A stretch of 64,000 nt of DNA from Enterococcus sp. 9E7_DIV0242 (GTDB lineage Bacteria; Bacillota; Bacilli; Lactobacillales; Enterococcaceae). Under the pieces are notes generated by a model. It was given only the letters and a program-made list of their open reading frames with translations. It made no database searches and was not told where the DNA came from. A program made the translations under genes and the position numbers. Positions 28,692 through 40,072 of this stretch are shown piece by piece. The stretch's first letter is position 1. Each line of letters opens with the position of its first letter. Location of the stretch: the NCBI RefSeq assembly GCF_002140975.2, contig NZ_CP147247.1, forward strand, positions 1,798,001 to 1,862,000, read 5' to 3'.

Positions 28692-28868
28692 ACGTTTCTA
28701 CCCCTTAGATTATTTTTATTCAACCTAGTAATTCAATGGTAATTTAGTCTTTTCCTTTAATACAAACTATGATATGATAAATCACATCGAAAAACAATAA
28801 ATTTTTATACATTTATGCTGTTTTTTAAGAATATTTATTGCATAAAATTTCAAAAAGGAGTTACGCCC

Positions 28869-30332
28869 ATGAAACTTTTTAAGAAACTATCCGCTCTTAT
28901 TTTATCTGTTCTATTCGTGCTCACGACGCTGCTTCCTATCCATACCACTTTAGCAGCAGAATCAGATCCTGTCTATGACCGAATTATAGAACGAGGGGAA
29001 TTGATCGTCGGACTTTCCGCTGACTATGCCCCATATGAATTCCATACAGATGTGGATGGTAAGGATACGATCGTCGGATTTGATGTATCCATTGCTGAAA
29101 AAATTGCTGAAGACCTTGGTGTAAAACTAAAAATCGAGGAACTTGGCTTTGATGCTCTATTAGGAGCTTTAAAAACAGACAAGATCGACCTGATTATTTC
29201 CGGAATGGCTCCAACACCTGAACGTTTAAAGGAAGTAGATTTCTCTAATCCTTATATGAATGTTCAACAGCGTGTCATTGTTCGCAAAGATGATCAAGAT
29301 AAATTCCATTCAACGAAGGATTTTAGCGGCATCAAAGTGGGGGTACAAAAACAAACGACCCAAGAAGATCTTGCTAAAAATGAATTGATTGGTTCAACTC
29401 CGACCTCCCTTCAGAAGGTACCGGATATCGTGATGAACTTGAAAAATAAAAAAGTAGATGCCATTATTCTTGAGGGACCTGTTGCAGAAGCTTACGTTGA
29501 CCGAAATGAGGACTTGGTTTTTGCCGATGTTTCTTTTGTTGAAGGTGAAAAGCAGACAGCTATTGCCATGGCTAAAAACACGCCAACACTGATGGAAAAC
29601 GTCAATGCAACGATTCAAACAATCAATGACGAGAATTTACTGGAAGGCTATAAAAAGGATGCCGCTGAGTTGATGTTTGATGATAATGAAGGCTTTTTAC
29701 AAAAATACGGTAAATTCTATCTGAATGGTGCCGGTTATACGATTTTCCTTGCCTTTATCGGTGTACTTTTTGGAACGATTTTTGGTGGTCTATTAGCCCT
29801 GATGAAGCTTTCAAAATCAAAAATATTACGAGCACTTGCTATTATCTACATTGAATATGTGAGAGGAACACCTCTTTTGGTTCAAATTTTTATCGTGTAT
29901 TTCGGAACAGGTGTTTTAGGACTGGATTTGTCTAAAGTCGCTGCCGGTTGTATTGCCTTGACCTTGAATAGCGGTGCCTATGTTGCCGAAATCGTCCGCG
30001 CCGGTATCAACGCTGTAAATAAAGGGCAGATGGAAGCATCACGTTCATTGGGGATGAGCCAGTCTCAAGCTATGCGATTCATTATTCTGCCGCAAGCAAT
30101 CAAAAATATTCTGCCCGCTTTAGGGAATGAGTTCGTTACAGTTATCAAGGAATCCTCTGTCGTTTCTGTCATTGGTGTATCTGAATTGATCTTCCAGGCA
30201 GGGAATGTACAGGGCGCAAGCTTTAAGCCATTCCTTCCATATCTGGTCGTGTCATTGATTTACTTTGTACTGACCTTTACGATCTCCCGTCTTTTAGGTG
30301 TTGCTGAAAGGAGAATGAGCACAAGTGATTAA
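28869..30332 (+). CDS. Polar amino acid ABC transporter, binding protein-permease fusion
   Basis: A 487-residue GlnP-type fusion. A signal peptide (cut near TLAAES, about residue 32) is followed by one SBP_bac_3 domain (about 40-265; [28 protein letters not shown]), then a His/Glu/Gln-type permease (about 275-480; [37 protein letters not shown]). I start at ATG 28869 with AAGGAG 8 bases before; the frame to 28815 lacks a site. Glutamine or another polar amino acid is the likely substrate. It overlaps its ATPase gene by 8 bases. Lactococcal GlnP has two binding domains, this one has one. Confidence 0.92.
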   Translation: MKLFKKLSALILSVLFVLTTLLPIHTTLAAESDPVYDRIIERGELIVGLSADYAPYEFHTDVDGKDTIVGFDVSIAEKIAEDLGVKLKIEELGFDALLGALKTDKIDLIISGMAPTPERLKEVDFSNPYMNVQQRVIVRKDDQDKFHSTKDFSGIKVGVQKQTTQEDLAKNELIGSTPTSLQKVPDIVMNLKNKKVDAIILEGPVAEAYVDRNEDLVFADVSFVEGEKQTAIAMAKNTPTLMENVNATIQTINDENLLEGYKKDAAELMFDDNEGFLQKYGKFYLNGAGYTIFLAFIGVLFGTIFGGLLALMKLSKSKILRALAIIYIEYVRGTPLLVQIFIVYFGTGVLGLDLSKVAAGCIALTLNSGAYVAEIVRAGINAVNKGQMEASRSLGMSQSQAMRFIILPQAIKNILPALGNEFVTVIKESSVVSVIGVSELIFQAGNVQGASFKPFLPYLVVSLIYFVLTFTISRLLGVAERRMSTSD

Positions 30333-31047
30333 AATTGAAAATTTGCATAAATCGTTTGATAAAAATGAAGTATTGAAGGGTATTGATTTAACCGTTAATG
30401 CCGGGGAAGTGGTTGTAATTATCGGCCCTTCCGGTAGCGGAAAAAGTACCTTTCTCCGTTGTCTGAATCTGTTGGAACAACCAACAGCAGGAAAAATCGA
30501 ATTTGAGGGAAAAAATTTGTTAGATAAGAACACCAATATTGACGAGCTTCGTCAGAAGATGGGAATGGTCTTTCAGAGCTTTAACCTTTTCCCACATAAA
30601 ACAGTGTTGGAAAATCTGACAATCAGCCCTATCAAAGTAAAGAAAGAAGACCCGAAACAAGCAGAAGCAAAAGCACATGATTTGCTTGAACAAGTCGGGC
30701 TGGAAGAAAAGAGCAGCAGTTATCCTTCCAGCCTATCCGGCGGACAACAGCAGCGTGTGGCGATCGCTCGGGCGCTTGCGATGAATCCTGATGTGATGCT
30801 TTTCGATGAACCGACCTCTGCCTTAGATCCAGAGATGGTTGGGGAGGTATTGTCTGTTATGAAAGCATTAGCTGTCAAAGGCATGACGATGGTCGTCGTT
30901 ACCCATGAAATGGGCTTTGCCCGTGAAGTAGCGGATCGAGTGATTTTCATGGATGCCGGGATTATTCAAGAAGAAGGAACGCCAGAAGAAATTTTCGGAC
31001 AACCAAAAAATCCTCGAACGCAGGATTTCTTGAAAAAGGTTTTATAA
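30325..31047 (+). CDS. Polar amino acid ABC transporter ATP-binding protein
   Basis: The 240-residue ATPase of the GlnPQ-type importer. Walker A is GPSGSGKST (about 35-43), the signature is [15 protein letters not shown] and Walker [15 protein letters not shown], with the switch His in VVTHEMGFA. It starts with GTG overlapping the end of the fusion gene by 8 bases; AAAGGAG lies upstream inside that gene. The pair forms a complete importer and a two-gene operon. Confidence 0.95.
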   Translation: MIKIENLHKSFDKNEVLKGIDLTVNAGEVVVIIGPSGSGKSTFLRCLNLLEQPTAGKIEFEGKNLLDKNTNIDELRQKMGMVFQSFNLFPHKTVLENLTISPIKVKKEDPKQAEAKAHDLLEQVGLEEKSSSYPSSLSGGQQQRVAIARALAMNPDVMLFDEPTSALDPEMVGEVLSVMKALAVKGMTMVVVTHEMGFAREVADRVIFMDAGIIQEEGTPEEIFGQPKNPRTQDFLKKVL

Positions 31048-31065
31048 AAAAATGAACCAGCAGCT

Positions 31066-31099
31066 GTTCTTTCAGCTTTGAAATCTAAGCGGAAAGAAC
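31066..31099 (+). terminator. Probable terminator of the amino acid transporter operon
   Basis: GTTCTTTC and GAAAGAAC form a perfect 8-bp stem with a long loop, followed by GGTTTTCGTTTT. The rest of the gap to 31337 shows AT-rich sequence but nothing I can assign. Confidence 0.5.
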
Positions 31100-31337
31100 G
31101 GTTTTCGTTTTGTAGCTCTTAGAGAAAATAATCCCTTTGATTATTAAGTGGGATGCTTTACTATATATATAACTCCTATTAAATACATGCAGTTGAATTT
31201 TATTCCTCGGCTAGACTCTTGAGTAAAAATCACGTTTCGTGCAACAATGCATTAATAGGTTTTATATAGACAGAGGATTCTTAAAAGAAAAACAGGAATC
31301 ACACGTTTATTAATGAATGAAGGAGATGTTTCTATAC

Positions 31338-32489
31338 ATGGATTTATCTAAAATAGCCAAACGACACCAACAGCCAGCTGAAAATATCTTGATGGATATT
31401 GCAACATTAGCGAAGCAAATCCCAGATTTGATCGACCTGTCTATCGGTGATCCAGATTTGATTACAGATGAACGCATTATTGATGCAGCTTTTGCAGATG
31501 CGAAAGCTGGTCATACAAAATATACTGCTTCAGGTGGAAGTACAGAATTTCTGGAAGCTGTCATTGAATTCTATAAAAAGGAATATAAAATGACTTTTGA
31601 GCCCTCTCAGATTCGTGCAACAGTTGGCGCGCTTCACGGGATGTACCTTGCCTTGCAAGTCATTCTTGATCCAGGTGATGAAGTGATCATCCATGAACCC
31701 TACTTCTCTCCTTATAAGGACCAAGTCCTTTTCGCTGGTGGAACGCCTGTCTTCCTGCCTACCTATGAAGAAGATGAGTTTCAGATCAACATCGACTTAT
31801 TAAAGGAAAAAATCACGAACAAAACAAAAGCCATCATCATCAATTCACCAAACAACCCGACTGGTGCGGTTTTTTCTGCCGAAACCTTTAAAGCAATTGC
31901 AGCGTTGGCGATAGCTCATGATTTCTATATTCTTTCAGACGAAGTATATGAAGCCTTCTGCTTCTATGATACATTCACACCAATGGCAACCTTTGCACCA
32001 GAGCATACTATCACTTTTGGTAGCTTTTCTAAGGCCTTTGCTATGACTGGTTGGAGAATCGGCTACATGATCGCTCCGGAATATATCAACAATGCGGCCA
32101 AGCTGATTAACGAAAGTGTGACTTATTCTGCACCAAGTCCCTCTCAACAAGCAGGAATCTTCGCTCTGGCTCATTCAGATGTCTTGATCCCTGAAGTCGT
32201 TTCTGTCTTCAAGGAGCGATTGGAGTATGTAGAGAAGCGTGTCAAAGAGATCCCGTTTCTTTCTCTATTACCGGTAAAAGGCTCAATTTATGCCTTTATC
32301 AATGTTGAAAAAACTGGGTTAGATTCCGTTGCCTTTACAGAAAAGCTGCTGAAGGAAACGAAAGTACTTGTTATTCCCGGAAAGGCGTTTGGGGAAACAA
32401 CAGGGAATCACCATGTACGACTTGCTGCCACACAGGATCTTGAAGAGCTGAAAGAAGCCTTCGACCGTATAGAAAAGCTGAACTTTTAG
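31338..32489 (+). CDS. Class I/II PLP-dependent aminotransferase
   Basis: A 383-residue fold-type I aminotransferase. The PLP lysine is in SFSKAFAMTGWRIGYM, and NSPNNPTGAVFS and the LSDEVYEAF segment hold the cofactor contacts. It resembles aspartate/aromatic-type aminotransferases; donor and acceptor cannot be fixed. I start at ATG 31338 (MDLSKIAKRHQQPAEN); GGAG is 12 bases before. An ATG at 31317 in the same frame lies on the ribosome site itself. It is monocistronic with a shared terminator. Confidence 0.9.
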   Translation: MDLSKIAKRHQQPAENILMDIATLAKQIPDLIDLSIGDPDLITDERIIDAAFADAKAGHTKYTASGGSTEFLEAVIEFYKKEYKMTFEPSQIRATVGALHGMYLALQVILDPGDEVIIHEPYFSPYKDQVLFAGGTPVFLPTYEEDEFQINIDLLKEKITNKTKAIIINSPNNPTGAVFSAETFKAIAALAIAHDFYILSDEVYEAFCFYDTFTPMATFAPEHTITFGSFSKAFAMTGWRIGYMIAPEYINNAAKLINESVTYSAPSPSQQAGIFALAHSDVLIPEVVSVFKERLEYVEKRVKEIPFLSLLPVKGSIYAFINVEKTGLDSVAFTEKLLKETKVLVIPGKAFGETTGNHHVRLAATQDLEELKEAFDRIEKLNF

Positions 32490-32499
32490 AAAATAGGAA

Positions 32500-32542
32500 A
32501 CCCGACTGGAAGTGAATGGCATCGCCTCACTTCCAGTCGGGT
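32500..32542. terminator. Bidirectional terminator after the aminotransferase
   Basis: ACCCGACTGGAAGTGA pairs perfectly with TCACTTCCAGTCGGGT (16 bp). It also ends the convergent niacin transporter gene. Confidence 0.85.
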
Positions 32543-32571
32543 CATTTTCTATTTTAAAAAGATTCCTACTC

Positions 32572-33174
32572 TTATCCTACTTGCTTTTGCAGCAGCTTTT
32601 TCGCATGTGTAAATACAGGGATATCAAAAGCTTTGCTCAAGCTTCCAGCTAGGAAGTACGCAATGTTGAAGTCCACCATACTATGAATGATTCCCCCAAC
32701 TCCCATCAACAAGAGAATCGAATAGATATACCCATCTGTATAATACGTCTCAGGCAGATTGCCCATCGTATAAAAAGCAGTGATCACGACCAATTCTACA
32801 GCTGAATGAATCAACGCAATCACAAAGTTAAATAATTGAAAGCGACCGTTCAGCAAGGAAAACTGTTTCGAACGCAATGCAACCTCAGGATGCTTCTTCA
32901 AGTACATCGCCCCAATAACTGCAAATACCAAATGAGACAATGCTCTCAACGCTATAATCGGTGTTGCCGATAAAAAGAACCCAAATCCTGTTCCCAACGA
33001 AACCGCTATTGCTGCTTCCGGTGAAATAAACATTGCTATAAATACGGGTACATGACTGGCTAAGGTAAAGGACGCCGGACCAATCGTGATTCTCGGCATA
33101 ACCATCGGAATGATGATTCCCATAGCAATCAATAGCGCAGAAATTGTCAGTTGTCTAACAGAGTTTTTTCTCAT
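32572..33174 (-). CDS. ECF transporter S component, probably niacin-specific (NiaX-like)
   Basis: A 200-residue membrane protein with about six hydrophobic segments. It opens RKNSVRQLTISALLIAMGII, typical of energy-coupling-factor substrate-binding subunits; the ATPases and EcfT would come from the shared module elsewhere. I start at ATG 33174 with GGAGG before it. The specificity guess rests mainly on the promoter: two TGTCTTGACA-type palindromes matching my recollection of the NiaR niacin-repressor site. Other vitamin specificities cannot be excluded from sequence. Confidence 0.72.
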   Translation of the reverse strand: MRKNSVRQLTISALLIAMGIIIPMVMPRITIGPASFTLASHVPVFIAMFISPEAAIAVSLGTGFGFFLSATPIIALRALSHLVFAVIGAMYLKKHPEVALRSKQFSLLNGRFQLFNFVIALIHSAVELVVITAFYTMGNLPETYYTDGYIYSILLLMGVGGIIHSMVDFNIAYFLAGSLSKAFDIPVFTHAKKLLQKQVG

Positions 33175-33188
33175 TTTCTTCCTCCCTA

Positions 33189-33251
33189 ATGTGTCTTGAC
33201 ACATCTATGAATCCTATTCTATTCAAAATAAGACGGGGTGTCAAGACACAT
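33189..33251 (-). promoter_or_regulatory. Promoter with two NiaR-like palindromes
   Basis: Minus-strand TTGACA (33244-33239) and TAGAAT (33221-33216) are 17 bases apart. The palindrome GTGTC-AA-GACAC at 33238-33249 covers the -35 box. ATGTGTC-TT-GACACAT at 33189-33204 lies after the start point and next to the ribosome site. Paired sites suggest tight, possibly looped repression. Confidence 0.7.
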
Positions 33252-33320
33252 ATTCCGAGAAAGCCTTTCCAATTTCTAAAAGTCACTTTTTTAGGTTCTG
33301 ACGACTTGTTTTACAAAAAA

Positions 33321-33353
33321 AGACAGCTTCCGTTGAATAATCGGAAACTGGCT
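33321..33353 (-). terminator. Terminator of the tatD-rnmV-rsmA cluster
   Basis: AGCCAGTTTCCG pairs with CGGAAGCTGTCT on the minus strand (one mismatch), followed by TTTTTTT. Confidence 0.75.
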
Positions 33354-33359
33354 TTTTAT

Positions 33360-34806
<1,447 letters not shown>

Positions 34807-34810
<4 letters not shown>

Positions 34811-35577
34811 TTTTCTATCCTAAACAGCTGATGTGCATTTTTGGTGGTCTGCTGCGCCAGCTCTTCCCAAGACATTTCTCTCAATTCCGCAATTTTCTCA
34901 ACTACATATCTCGTGTAGCCCGGCTCATTTCGTTTGCCTCGATAAGGAACTGGTGCTAAATATGGAGCGTCTGTTTCCACTAGCATCCGGTCGAGCGGCA
35001 CAATCTGAGCAGCTTCCTGCACCTCCACTGCTTTTTTGAATGAAACCACACCACTGAAGGAAATGTGCATGCCTAAATCTAAAAAGCGTTTCATCCACTC
35101 GCTGTCTCCACTATAGCTGTGCATAATACCGCCAATGTCCTGAACCCCTTCTTCTTTAAGAACCTGATAAGTATCCTCAATAGCATCACGCATATGAATA
35201 CTGATAGGCAGCTTCATCTCTTTGGCAATCGCAATCTGTCGACGGAACACACGATCCTGAACCTCTTTCGGGTCCTCCATCCAGTAGTAATCTAAGCCAA
35301 TTTCTCCTAACGCGACAACCTTCGGCGTTTGTAGCAGCTCTTGAAGTCTTGTCTCGATTTCCTTGGTATAGCTGCCCGCTTCTGTAGGATGCCAGCCGAT
35401 GATACTATAGATATCCGGATGGTCTCTGCTTAATTCTAATGACTTATCGATTGTCGGTGTATCAAAGCCCACAACAGCCATTTCTGTCACGCCTAGTTCT
35501 TTCGCCCGTTCGATTGTCTCTGGTATGTCTTCATTAAATTGTTCTGCATTTAAATGGGTATGTGAATCAAAAATCAT
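34807..35577 (-). CDS. tatD: TatD-family metal-dependent DNase
   Basis: A 256-residue TIM-barrel hydrolase. Metal ligands are visible: FDSHTHLN (His pair), GEIGLDYYW (Glu), ISIHMRDA (His), IMHSYSG (His) and LVETDAPYL (Asp). The family has 3'-5' exonuclease activity in DNA repair and quality control. First gene of the three-gene cluster; the start ATG is followed directly by the metal motif, as usual. Confidence 0.95.
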
Positions 35578-35793
35578 GTGTCTTCCTCCTGCTTGTTATA
35601 CTCTTTCTCATTTTACCAGAAAAGCGCCTAAAACACTTGGAATCAAGAAAACTTCTTTCTTTTTCTTCATTATTTTCTGGAACAAACCGATTGAGCTATA
35701 TAGCAGTATCTTCCGTCAGCCTCAAGCCTGATGTTTCACGACATATTTCCTGTTACACTACCTATACATCTTATTATTGTTAGGAGTGAGCCA

Positions 35794-36384
35794 ATGAAAC
35801 AACCTTTTTCAGCTTCTGACCTTTTCAAATCACTTATACAACAAAAAGTATCGCCACCCCGTAAAGAACAGACACAAACGATCTGGCATTGGAGTTTACT
35901 GATACTTTTTTCTCTGCTTACGTACGCTAGTCTTACCCAACAACTATTACTTGTTGTTTTACTGATTGGGATCACAGCTCTGATCAAAGGGCCTCTAATG
36001 CTCTTGTGGGGTAGTATCTATTCTGCAGTAATTGCCTTTTTCCCGCCGCTTGCAGTTATCCTTTCTCTTGTGTTTCTTTTGTTGAACATTGAGGCCGTAG
36101 TAAAAAACTGGCGAATTACGATTACCGGGCTTTTTTTCTATGTGTATCCATTAGTCGGTCGTTTGATCCTATCTCTTACTGAGCTTGAACCACGTTGGCT
36201 ATTGCTACTCTGGCTGACTGTTGGAATCATCAGCTTCCATTTCTTACTGAAATGGCTTTACCGTCAAAATTTTGGAAGTAGGATGTTACTGTGGTCGATC
36301 GTCAGCATGCCTCATTCCTTCTTCGTTCTCTTTTTGCCGAAGAAGCTTGGACGATTCAGAAAAAATAAATTGCCAAATCGTTGA
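35794..36384 (+). CDS. Multi-helix membrane protein of unknown function
   Basis: A 196-residue protein with about six hydrophobic segments from residue 33 on and a basic C terminus (KKLGRFRKNKLPNR). I start at ATG 35794 with TAGGAG 7 bases before; the frame to 35731 has no site. I do not recognise a family. It is a lone gene with the opposite strand to both neighbours. Confidence 0.75.
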   Translation: MKQPFSASDLFKSLIQQKVSPPRKEQTQTIWHWSLLILFSLLTYASLTQQLLLVVLLIGITALIKGPLMLLWGSIYSAVIAFFPPLAVILSLVFLLLNIEAVVKNWRITITGLFFYVYPLVGRLILSLTELEPRWLLLLWLTVGIISFHFLLKWLYRQNFGSRMLLWSIVSMPHSFFVLFLPKKLGRFRKNKLPNR

Positions 36385-36463
36385 TTCAAAGAAAAATGGG
36401 TTGACGTAGTAGATATGAATACCATCCTTCGCTACTCAGTTGTACTATTGCTGAGTAAGAAAT

Positions 36464-36509
36464 AAACACCGCTCTATTTCATTATGTTCAATGAAATAGA
36501 GCGGTGTTT
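36464..36509. terminator. Bidirectional terminator with 20-bp stem
   Basis: AAACACCGCTCTATTTCATT pairs perfectly with its complement around a 6-base loop, between two convergent genes. A smaller ACTCAG/CTGAGT hairpin precedes it at 36433-36457. Confidence 0.85.
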
Positions 36510-36515
36510 GAATGC

Positions 36516-37190
36516 TTAGCTAAAAATCTCTAAATAACCAATAATTCTACTAGTATCATATTCCGTGAGTATTCCTACAGCAGGGTCATAGTATTTCTTG
36601 TCGAAATAAAGCAGAAAATGGCTACGCTTTTCTGACACATCACTGGATTTTACATTTAATAAACATAGATTAGGTAATTGGAAAAAGTTTCTTTTTATGT
36701 AAATCATTTTATCTGCATGGGCTAAACTAAAATAGTCTAATGTTTCTATAAATTTACTTAAGGAAACCTGCCATTTTTTTGCTTTCATACTAGTGATTAT
36801 CTCTTCTATTGTCAGTCCACTTAACATTGCCATACACGCTTGTCCACATAATCCCACATCCGGCTGTAAGACTAGCTGAATGGCCTCGATTTTTCGAATA
36901 GGGACAGAATAAGGACTATCATGATTGATTCGTGAAAGCTGGTCAATCAATTCAAAAGAAACCGTGTAGTTCTCTTCCATTTTCAACTGTTCAAAATATT
37001 TTTTCGTCACAGGAATGTAGTAAACGCCTTCGCCTTTCGGAATCAGTTTACATTCAAATGCATTAGATTGAATGGTTACTTTTACAGGGATATTGCCTTT
37101 TTGTTCACAGATATCCCAAACATTAAATGGAATTTTTATAAACTGCCTATTTCCCTCCTTAAAACATATACCTTCAAATGAATACACCAT
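36516..37190 (-). CDS. DUF1905 domain fused to a C39-like cysteine peptidase domain
   Basis: A 224-residue protein. Residues 1-85 match the DUF1905 beta-barrel pattern (FIKIPFNVWDICEQKGNIPV, VTIQSNAFECKLIPKGEGVYYIPV). The rest looks like a papain-like C39 domain: LCGQACMAMLSGLTIEEI gives a candidate nucleophile Cys (115 or 119), with His191 in SHFLLYF and Asp202 in YYDPA. No transporter domain or signal peptide is attached, so a bacteriocin-leader role is not implied. The start is uncertain: ATG 37190 (MVYSFEG) is far from AAAGGAG, and TTG 37202 is too close. Substrate is unknown. Confidence 0.72.
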   Translation of the reverse strand: MVYSFEGICFKEGNRQFIKIPFNVWDICEQKGNIPVKVTIQSNAFECKLIPKGEGVYYIPVTKKYFEQLKMEENYTVSFELIDQLSRINHDSPYSVPIRKIEAIQLVLQPDVGLCGQACMAMLSGLTIEEIITSMKAKKWQVSLSKFIETLDYFSLAHADKMIYIKRNFFQLPNLCLLNVKSSDVSEKRSHFLLYFDKKYYDPAVGILTEYDTSRIIGYLEIFS

Positions 37191-37314
37191 ATTATCTCTC
37201 AATTCTCCTTTGCTTGAACTACTCTCTTCACATACAGAGATACGCTCTGCTTTGCTCTTACAATTACTTTATCATAGCTAGTCATGTTCTTTAAATAATT
37301 TTTTGATTTATACA

Positions 37315-37362
37315 GAAGTAAGAAAGCGAAACCACTGATTCGCGGCTTCGCTTTCTTACTTC
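37315..37362 (-). terminator. Terminator of the LacI regulator gene
   Basis: GAAGTAAGAAAGCGAA pairs perfectly with TTCGCTTTCTTACTTC. It ends the long minus-strand PTS-to-lacI unit. Confidence 0.8.
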
Positions 37363-37415
37363 TCTTTTTGAACGGAGTTATATAGGAGAATATATGTTAT
37401 GCAGGTTCTGCATAA

Positions 37416-38420
37416 TCAACTGGATGAAGAAGATAAATAGATGGGTTTGAATCGAAAGATTTGTTTTTCTTTCGCCAGCTGTTCTTCTCTGGTTGCTGCA
37501 GTGATGTTTAAACAATCCAAAATACACTCACAAATTTCCTTTATAGGGTGCTCGATCGTTAAAAGTATTTGGTCTAAAATCATGTATAGATCGTATCCAT
37601 CAATAGAAACAATGTCGATTTTTTTTTTTGTACCAATCTGTTTGTACACTCGCAGTAAGCTTTCCAAACACGTGTCATTAGAGGCAATAAAGGCGGTTGG
37701 TGTATAGCTGCTACTTCTAAACAATGTTTCTATTTTTCCGCCTAAGCTTTCTTCTGATCCTGAAACAATACTCGGTAATATCCTGCCAGACTCCGATACC
37801 GCATCTTGAAACGCTTCAAGTCGCTCTGTTCGAGGGGTTACCTCTTCTTGAAACGGCAAGCTAAGATAAGCGACATGCTTATGTCCGCGATCTACAAGCT
37901 GCTGAACAGCCTCCACCATTGCGGCCTGGTTATCCAACAGTACACAGAAATACTTTTCAACATTGAGAGGGATTCTATCAACATAAACAATCGGGACATT
38001 CTTTTCATCAAGCATTCGATAATAATCTGTATTTTTTCCCGTAGGAAACAACACAATACCATCCACATCGGAGGCAATCGCTTGCTCAATCAGATTTTTC
38101 TCTTTGCTGTCATCATCATCAGAATAAGAAACGATGACCTGAACAGATGAAGAACTGATTTTACGATCAATGTACTTAATAACATTAGTAGAAAATGAGC
38201 TGGAAATATTTGCAACAATGATATTGATGACCTTTACCTTTTTAAATTTCAAATTCCTAGCGCTATTTCTGGGAATATAATTTGTCTCTTTCACGATTCG
38301 AGCGATTTTATTTTTAGTATCCTCACTCATGAACTTGAAATTGTCATTTAAGTAATGGGAAACAATTGTTTTGGAAACCCCCGCCATTTCGGCAATATCC
38401 TTAATGGTCACTCGACTCAT
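37416..38420 (-). CDS. LacI-family transcription regulator
   Basis: A 334-residue regulator: LacI helix-turn-helix at 4-25 (VTIKDIAEMAGVSKTIVSHYL) followed by a periplasmic-binding-like effector domain (NIIVANISSSFSTNV and on). It closes the EIIC-MupG-PLP enzyme-RidA locus and probably controls it through the perfect palindrome at 42487-42500. The effector is presumably the imported or phosphorylated substrate, identity unknown. Confidence 0.9.
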   Translation of the reverse strand: MSRVTIKDIAEMAGVSKTIVSHYLNDNFKFMSEDTKNKIARIVKETNYIPRNSARNLKFKKVKVINIIVANISSSFSTNVIKYIDRKISSSSVQVIVSYSDDDDSKEKNLIEQAIASDVDGIVLFPTGKNTDYYRMLDEKNVPIVYVDRIPLNVEKYFCVLLDNQAAMVEAVQQLVDRGHKHVAYLSLPFQEEVTPRTERLEAFQDAVSESGRILPSIVSGSEESLGGKIETLFRSSSYTPTAFIASNDTCLESLLRVYKQIGTKKKIDIVSIDGYDLYMILDQILLTIEHPIKEICECILDCLNITAATREEQLAKEKQIFRFKPIYLSSSSS

Positions 38421-38511
38421 AGCTGCTTCCCTCCTTTTTGTATTTTAAACACTGAATCAATTATACAAAAGGAATGGCGGCTTGAGAAGAGGAAGTCTGA
38501 TATCCATTTTG

Positions 38512-38973
38512 TTAATTTATTTCTACAATTAATTCGATTTCTACTGGTGTATCAAACGGCAGTGTATTGGTTCCAATAGCAGAACGAGCATGTCTGCCCT
38601 TTTCGCCGAAGACCTCAACGAGAAATTCTGATGCTCCGTTGATTACATAAGGCTGTTCTGCAAATTCATCTGTTGAGTTGACAAAAGCCAGCATTTTCAC
38701 CACTTGCTTGACTTCATCCAAGCTGCCCAGTTCTTTTTGCAGAACAGCAAGAATATTAACAACGACCTGTTTAGCGGCTTCTTTTCCCTGCGAAACATCT
38801 AAGTCTTTCCCAAGCTTTCCTTTCAGTATCAGTTCACCATTTTTTCGGCAGTCGCAGCCAGAAGTATAGACTAAATTCCCTACTCGTTTAGATGGCACAT
38901 ATTCAGCCACCGGTGTCGGTACCTTTTCAAGCTCGATACCAATTTCTTTCAATTTTTCTTCGATTTTTCCCAT
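38512..38973 (-). CDS. RidA-family enamine/imine deaminase
   Basis: A 153-residue RidA/YjgF protein; members hydrolyse reactive 2-aminoacrylate-type intermediates released by PLP enzymes. The family shows in LVYTSGCDCRKNGE, the QVVVNILAVLQKELGSLDEV segment and the HARSAIGTNTLPFDTPVEIEL end, with the key Arg. I start at ATG 38973 with GGGGGAAG before it; the longer frame to 39108 runs into the upstream gene. Next to a D-amino-acid PLP enzyme, its role as intermediate scavenger is logical. Confidence 0.9.
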   Translation of the reverse strand: MGKIEEKLKEIGIELEKVPTPVAEYVPSKRVGNLVYTSGCDCRKNGELILKGKLGKDLDVSQGKEAAKQVVVNILAVLQKELGSLDEVKQVVKMLAFVNSTDEFAEQPYVINGASEFLVEVFGEKGRHARSAIGTNTLPFDTPVEIELIVEIN

Positions 38974-38992
38974 TGTTCTTCCCCCTGAATTC

Positions 38993-40072
38993 TTATTGTA
39001 TTTTTCCGCGAGCACTGACAGAAACCTCTGTTCCATCCCTAAAATAATAATGATCATATAGGTTAACAGTGCTGCAAATATGGTTAGGAATGATTTCCAG
39101 CTCTTCACCTACAGCGACTTGTTCACCATTCAAAATCAGTACACCATGTTCTTCATTCATGCGTTCAAATACAATAGTTGGATGATTTTTTACAATCCCA
39201 AACCCTATGATCGATACCTCGCCTCGTGTGGGTTGAACATCTGTAGCAAAGCTTTTACTCCCACCATCAATAACTGCACGATCCCCATGCCTGCTAACAA
39301 CAGTTACCCGAACAACTGCTGCACAGTCATCTTGAGAGCAGACACCATAAGCCACTTGCATCGCATCATTAAAAATGTAGGTGCCCGGACGAACCTCTGT
39401 GATTCGAGTATCAGAAAGTACACCTTCAAGCGTTGGTGTTGAGCCAACACTGATATCTTCGATAACTAGTCCTTTATCAGCCAGTTTCTCAGCCAGTTCA
39501 ACCATTAGCTCAGCTTCTTCTACGCCAGCTTCAAAAGCATTTTTCACCACATTCCCATAGCGATCTTTGGACCCTCGATAGGTATAAATCCCTGTGATTT
39601 TCAATCCCTGTAATTGATGGAAAAGTAGCATGTTCTCTACAGCTTCTTCCATTGATAAGCCTGATCGAAACAATCCTGTATCGATTTCCACTCTGGCTTC
39701 CGCAATGACTCCGGACTCTGACGCACCCTCTGATAATCTTACAGCACCATCATACGTATCGATACTGAAAATGAAACGATCGATCCTTTTAGCTAGGCCC
39801 AGTGCTTGACGGATTTTCTCCGGATCAACGAGCGGGTAAGCAAGAAATACATCGCGAATGCCATGTGCAATCATGACTTCCGCCTCACTTAATTTTGCGC
39901 AAGTGATTCCTGATTTTCCCAACTCATTCTGCCGTATGGCCAGTTCAGGCGTTTTATGTGTTTTTATGTGCGGTCTTAAGGAAATACCACCTTTTTCATC
40001 AACCTTTTTCTGCATCGCAGTAAGGTTCTTCAGCATAATTTTTTTGTCGACAAGTAATACAGGTGTTTTCAC
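38993..40072 (-). CDS. PLP enzyme of the D-threonine aldolase / D-serine dehydratase (DSD1) family
   Basis: A 359-residue fold-type III enzyme: an alanine-racemase-like barrel with the PLP lysine in RPHIKTHKTPE, then a C-terminal domain with the probable zinc ligands His and Cys in EEHGVLI and PNHICSTVN. Members split D-threonine or deaminate D-serine and other D-3-hydroxy amino acids. It overlaps the MupG-like gene by 4 bases and precedes RidA, so the locus seems to release and degrade a D-amino acid. The exact reaction is not decidable here. Confidence 0.85.
   Translation of the reverse strand: MKTPVLLVDKKIMLKNLTAMQKKVDEKGGISLRPHIKTHKTPELAIRQNELGKSGITCAKLSEAEVMIAHGIRDVFLAYPLVDPEKIRQALGLAKRIDRFIFSIDTYDGAVRLSEGASESGVIAEARVEIDTGLFRSGLSMEEAVENMLLFHQLQGLKITGIYTYRGSKDRYGNVVKNAFEAGVEEAELMVELAEKLADKGLVIEDISVGSTPTLEGVLSDTRITEVRPGTYIFNDAMQVAYGVCSQDDCAAVVRVTVVSRHGDRAVIDGGSKSFATDVQPTRGEVSIIGFGIVKNHPTIVFERMNEEHGVLILNGEQVAVGEELEIIPNHICSTVNLYDHYYFRDGTEVSVSARGKIQ

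Noticed and set aside
38974..39108. Hydrophobic N-terminal extension of RidA
   Set aside because: The apparent membrane helix comes from reading the end of the upstream gene in another frame; GGGGGAAG marks ATG 38973.
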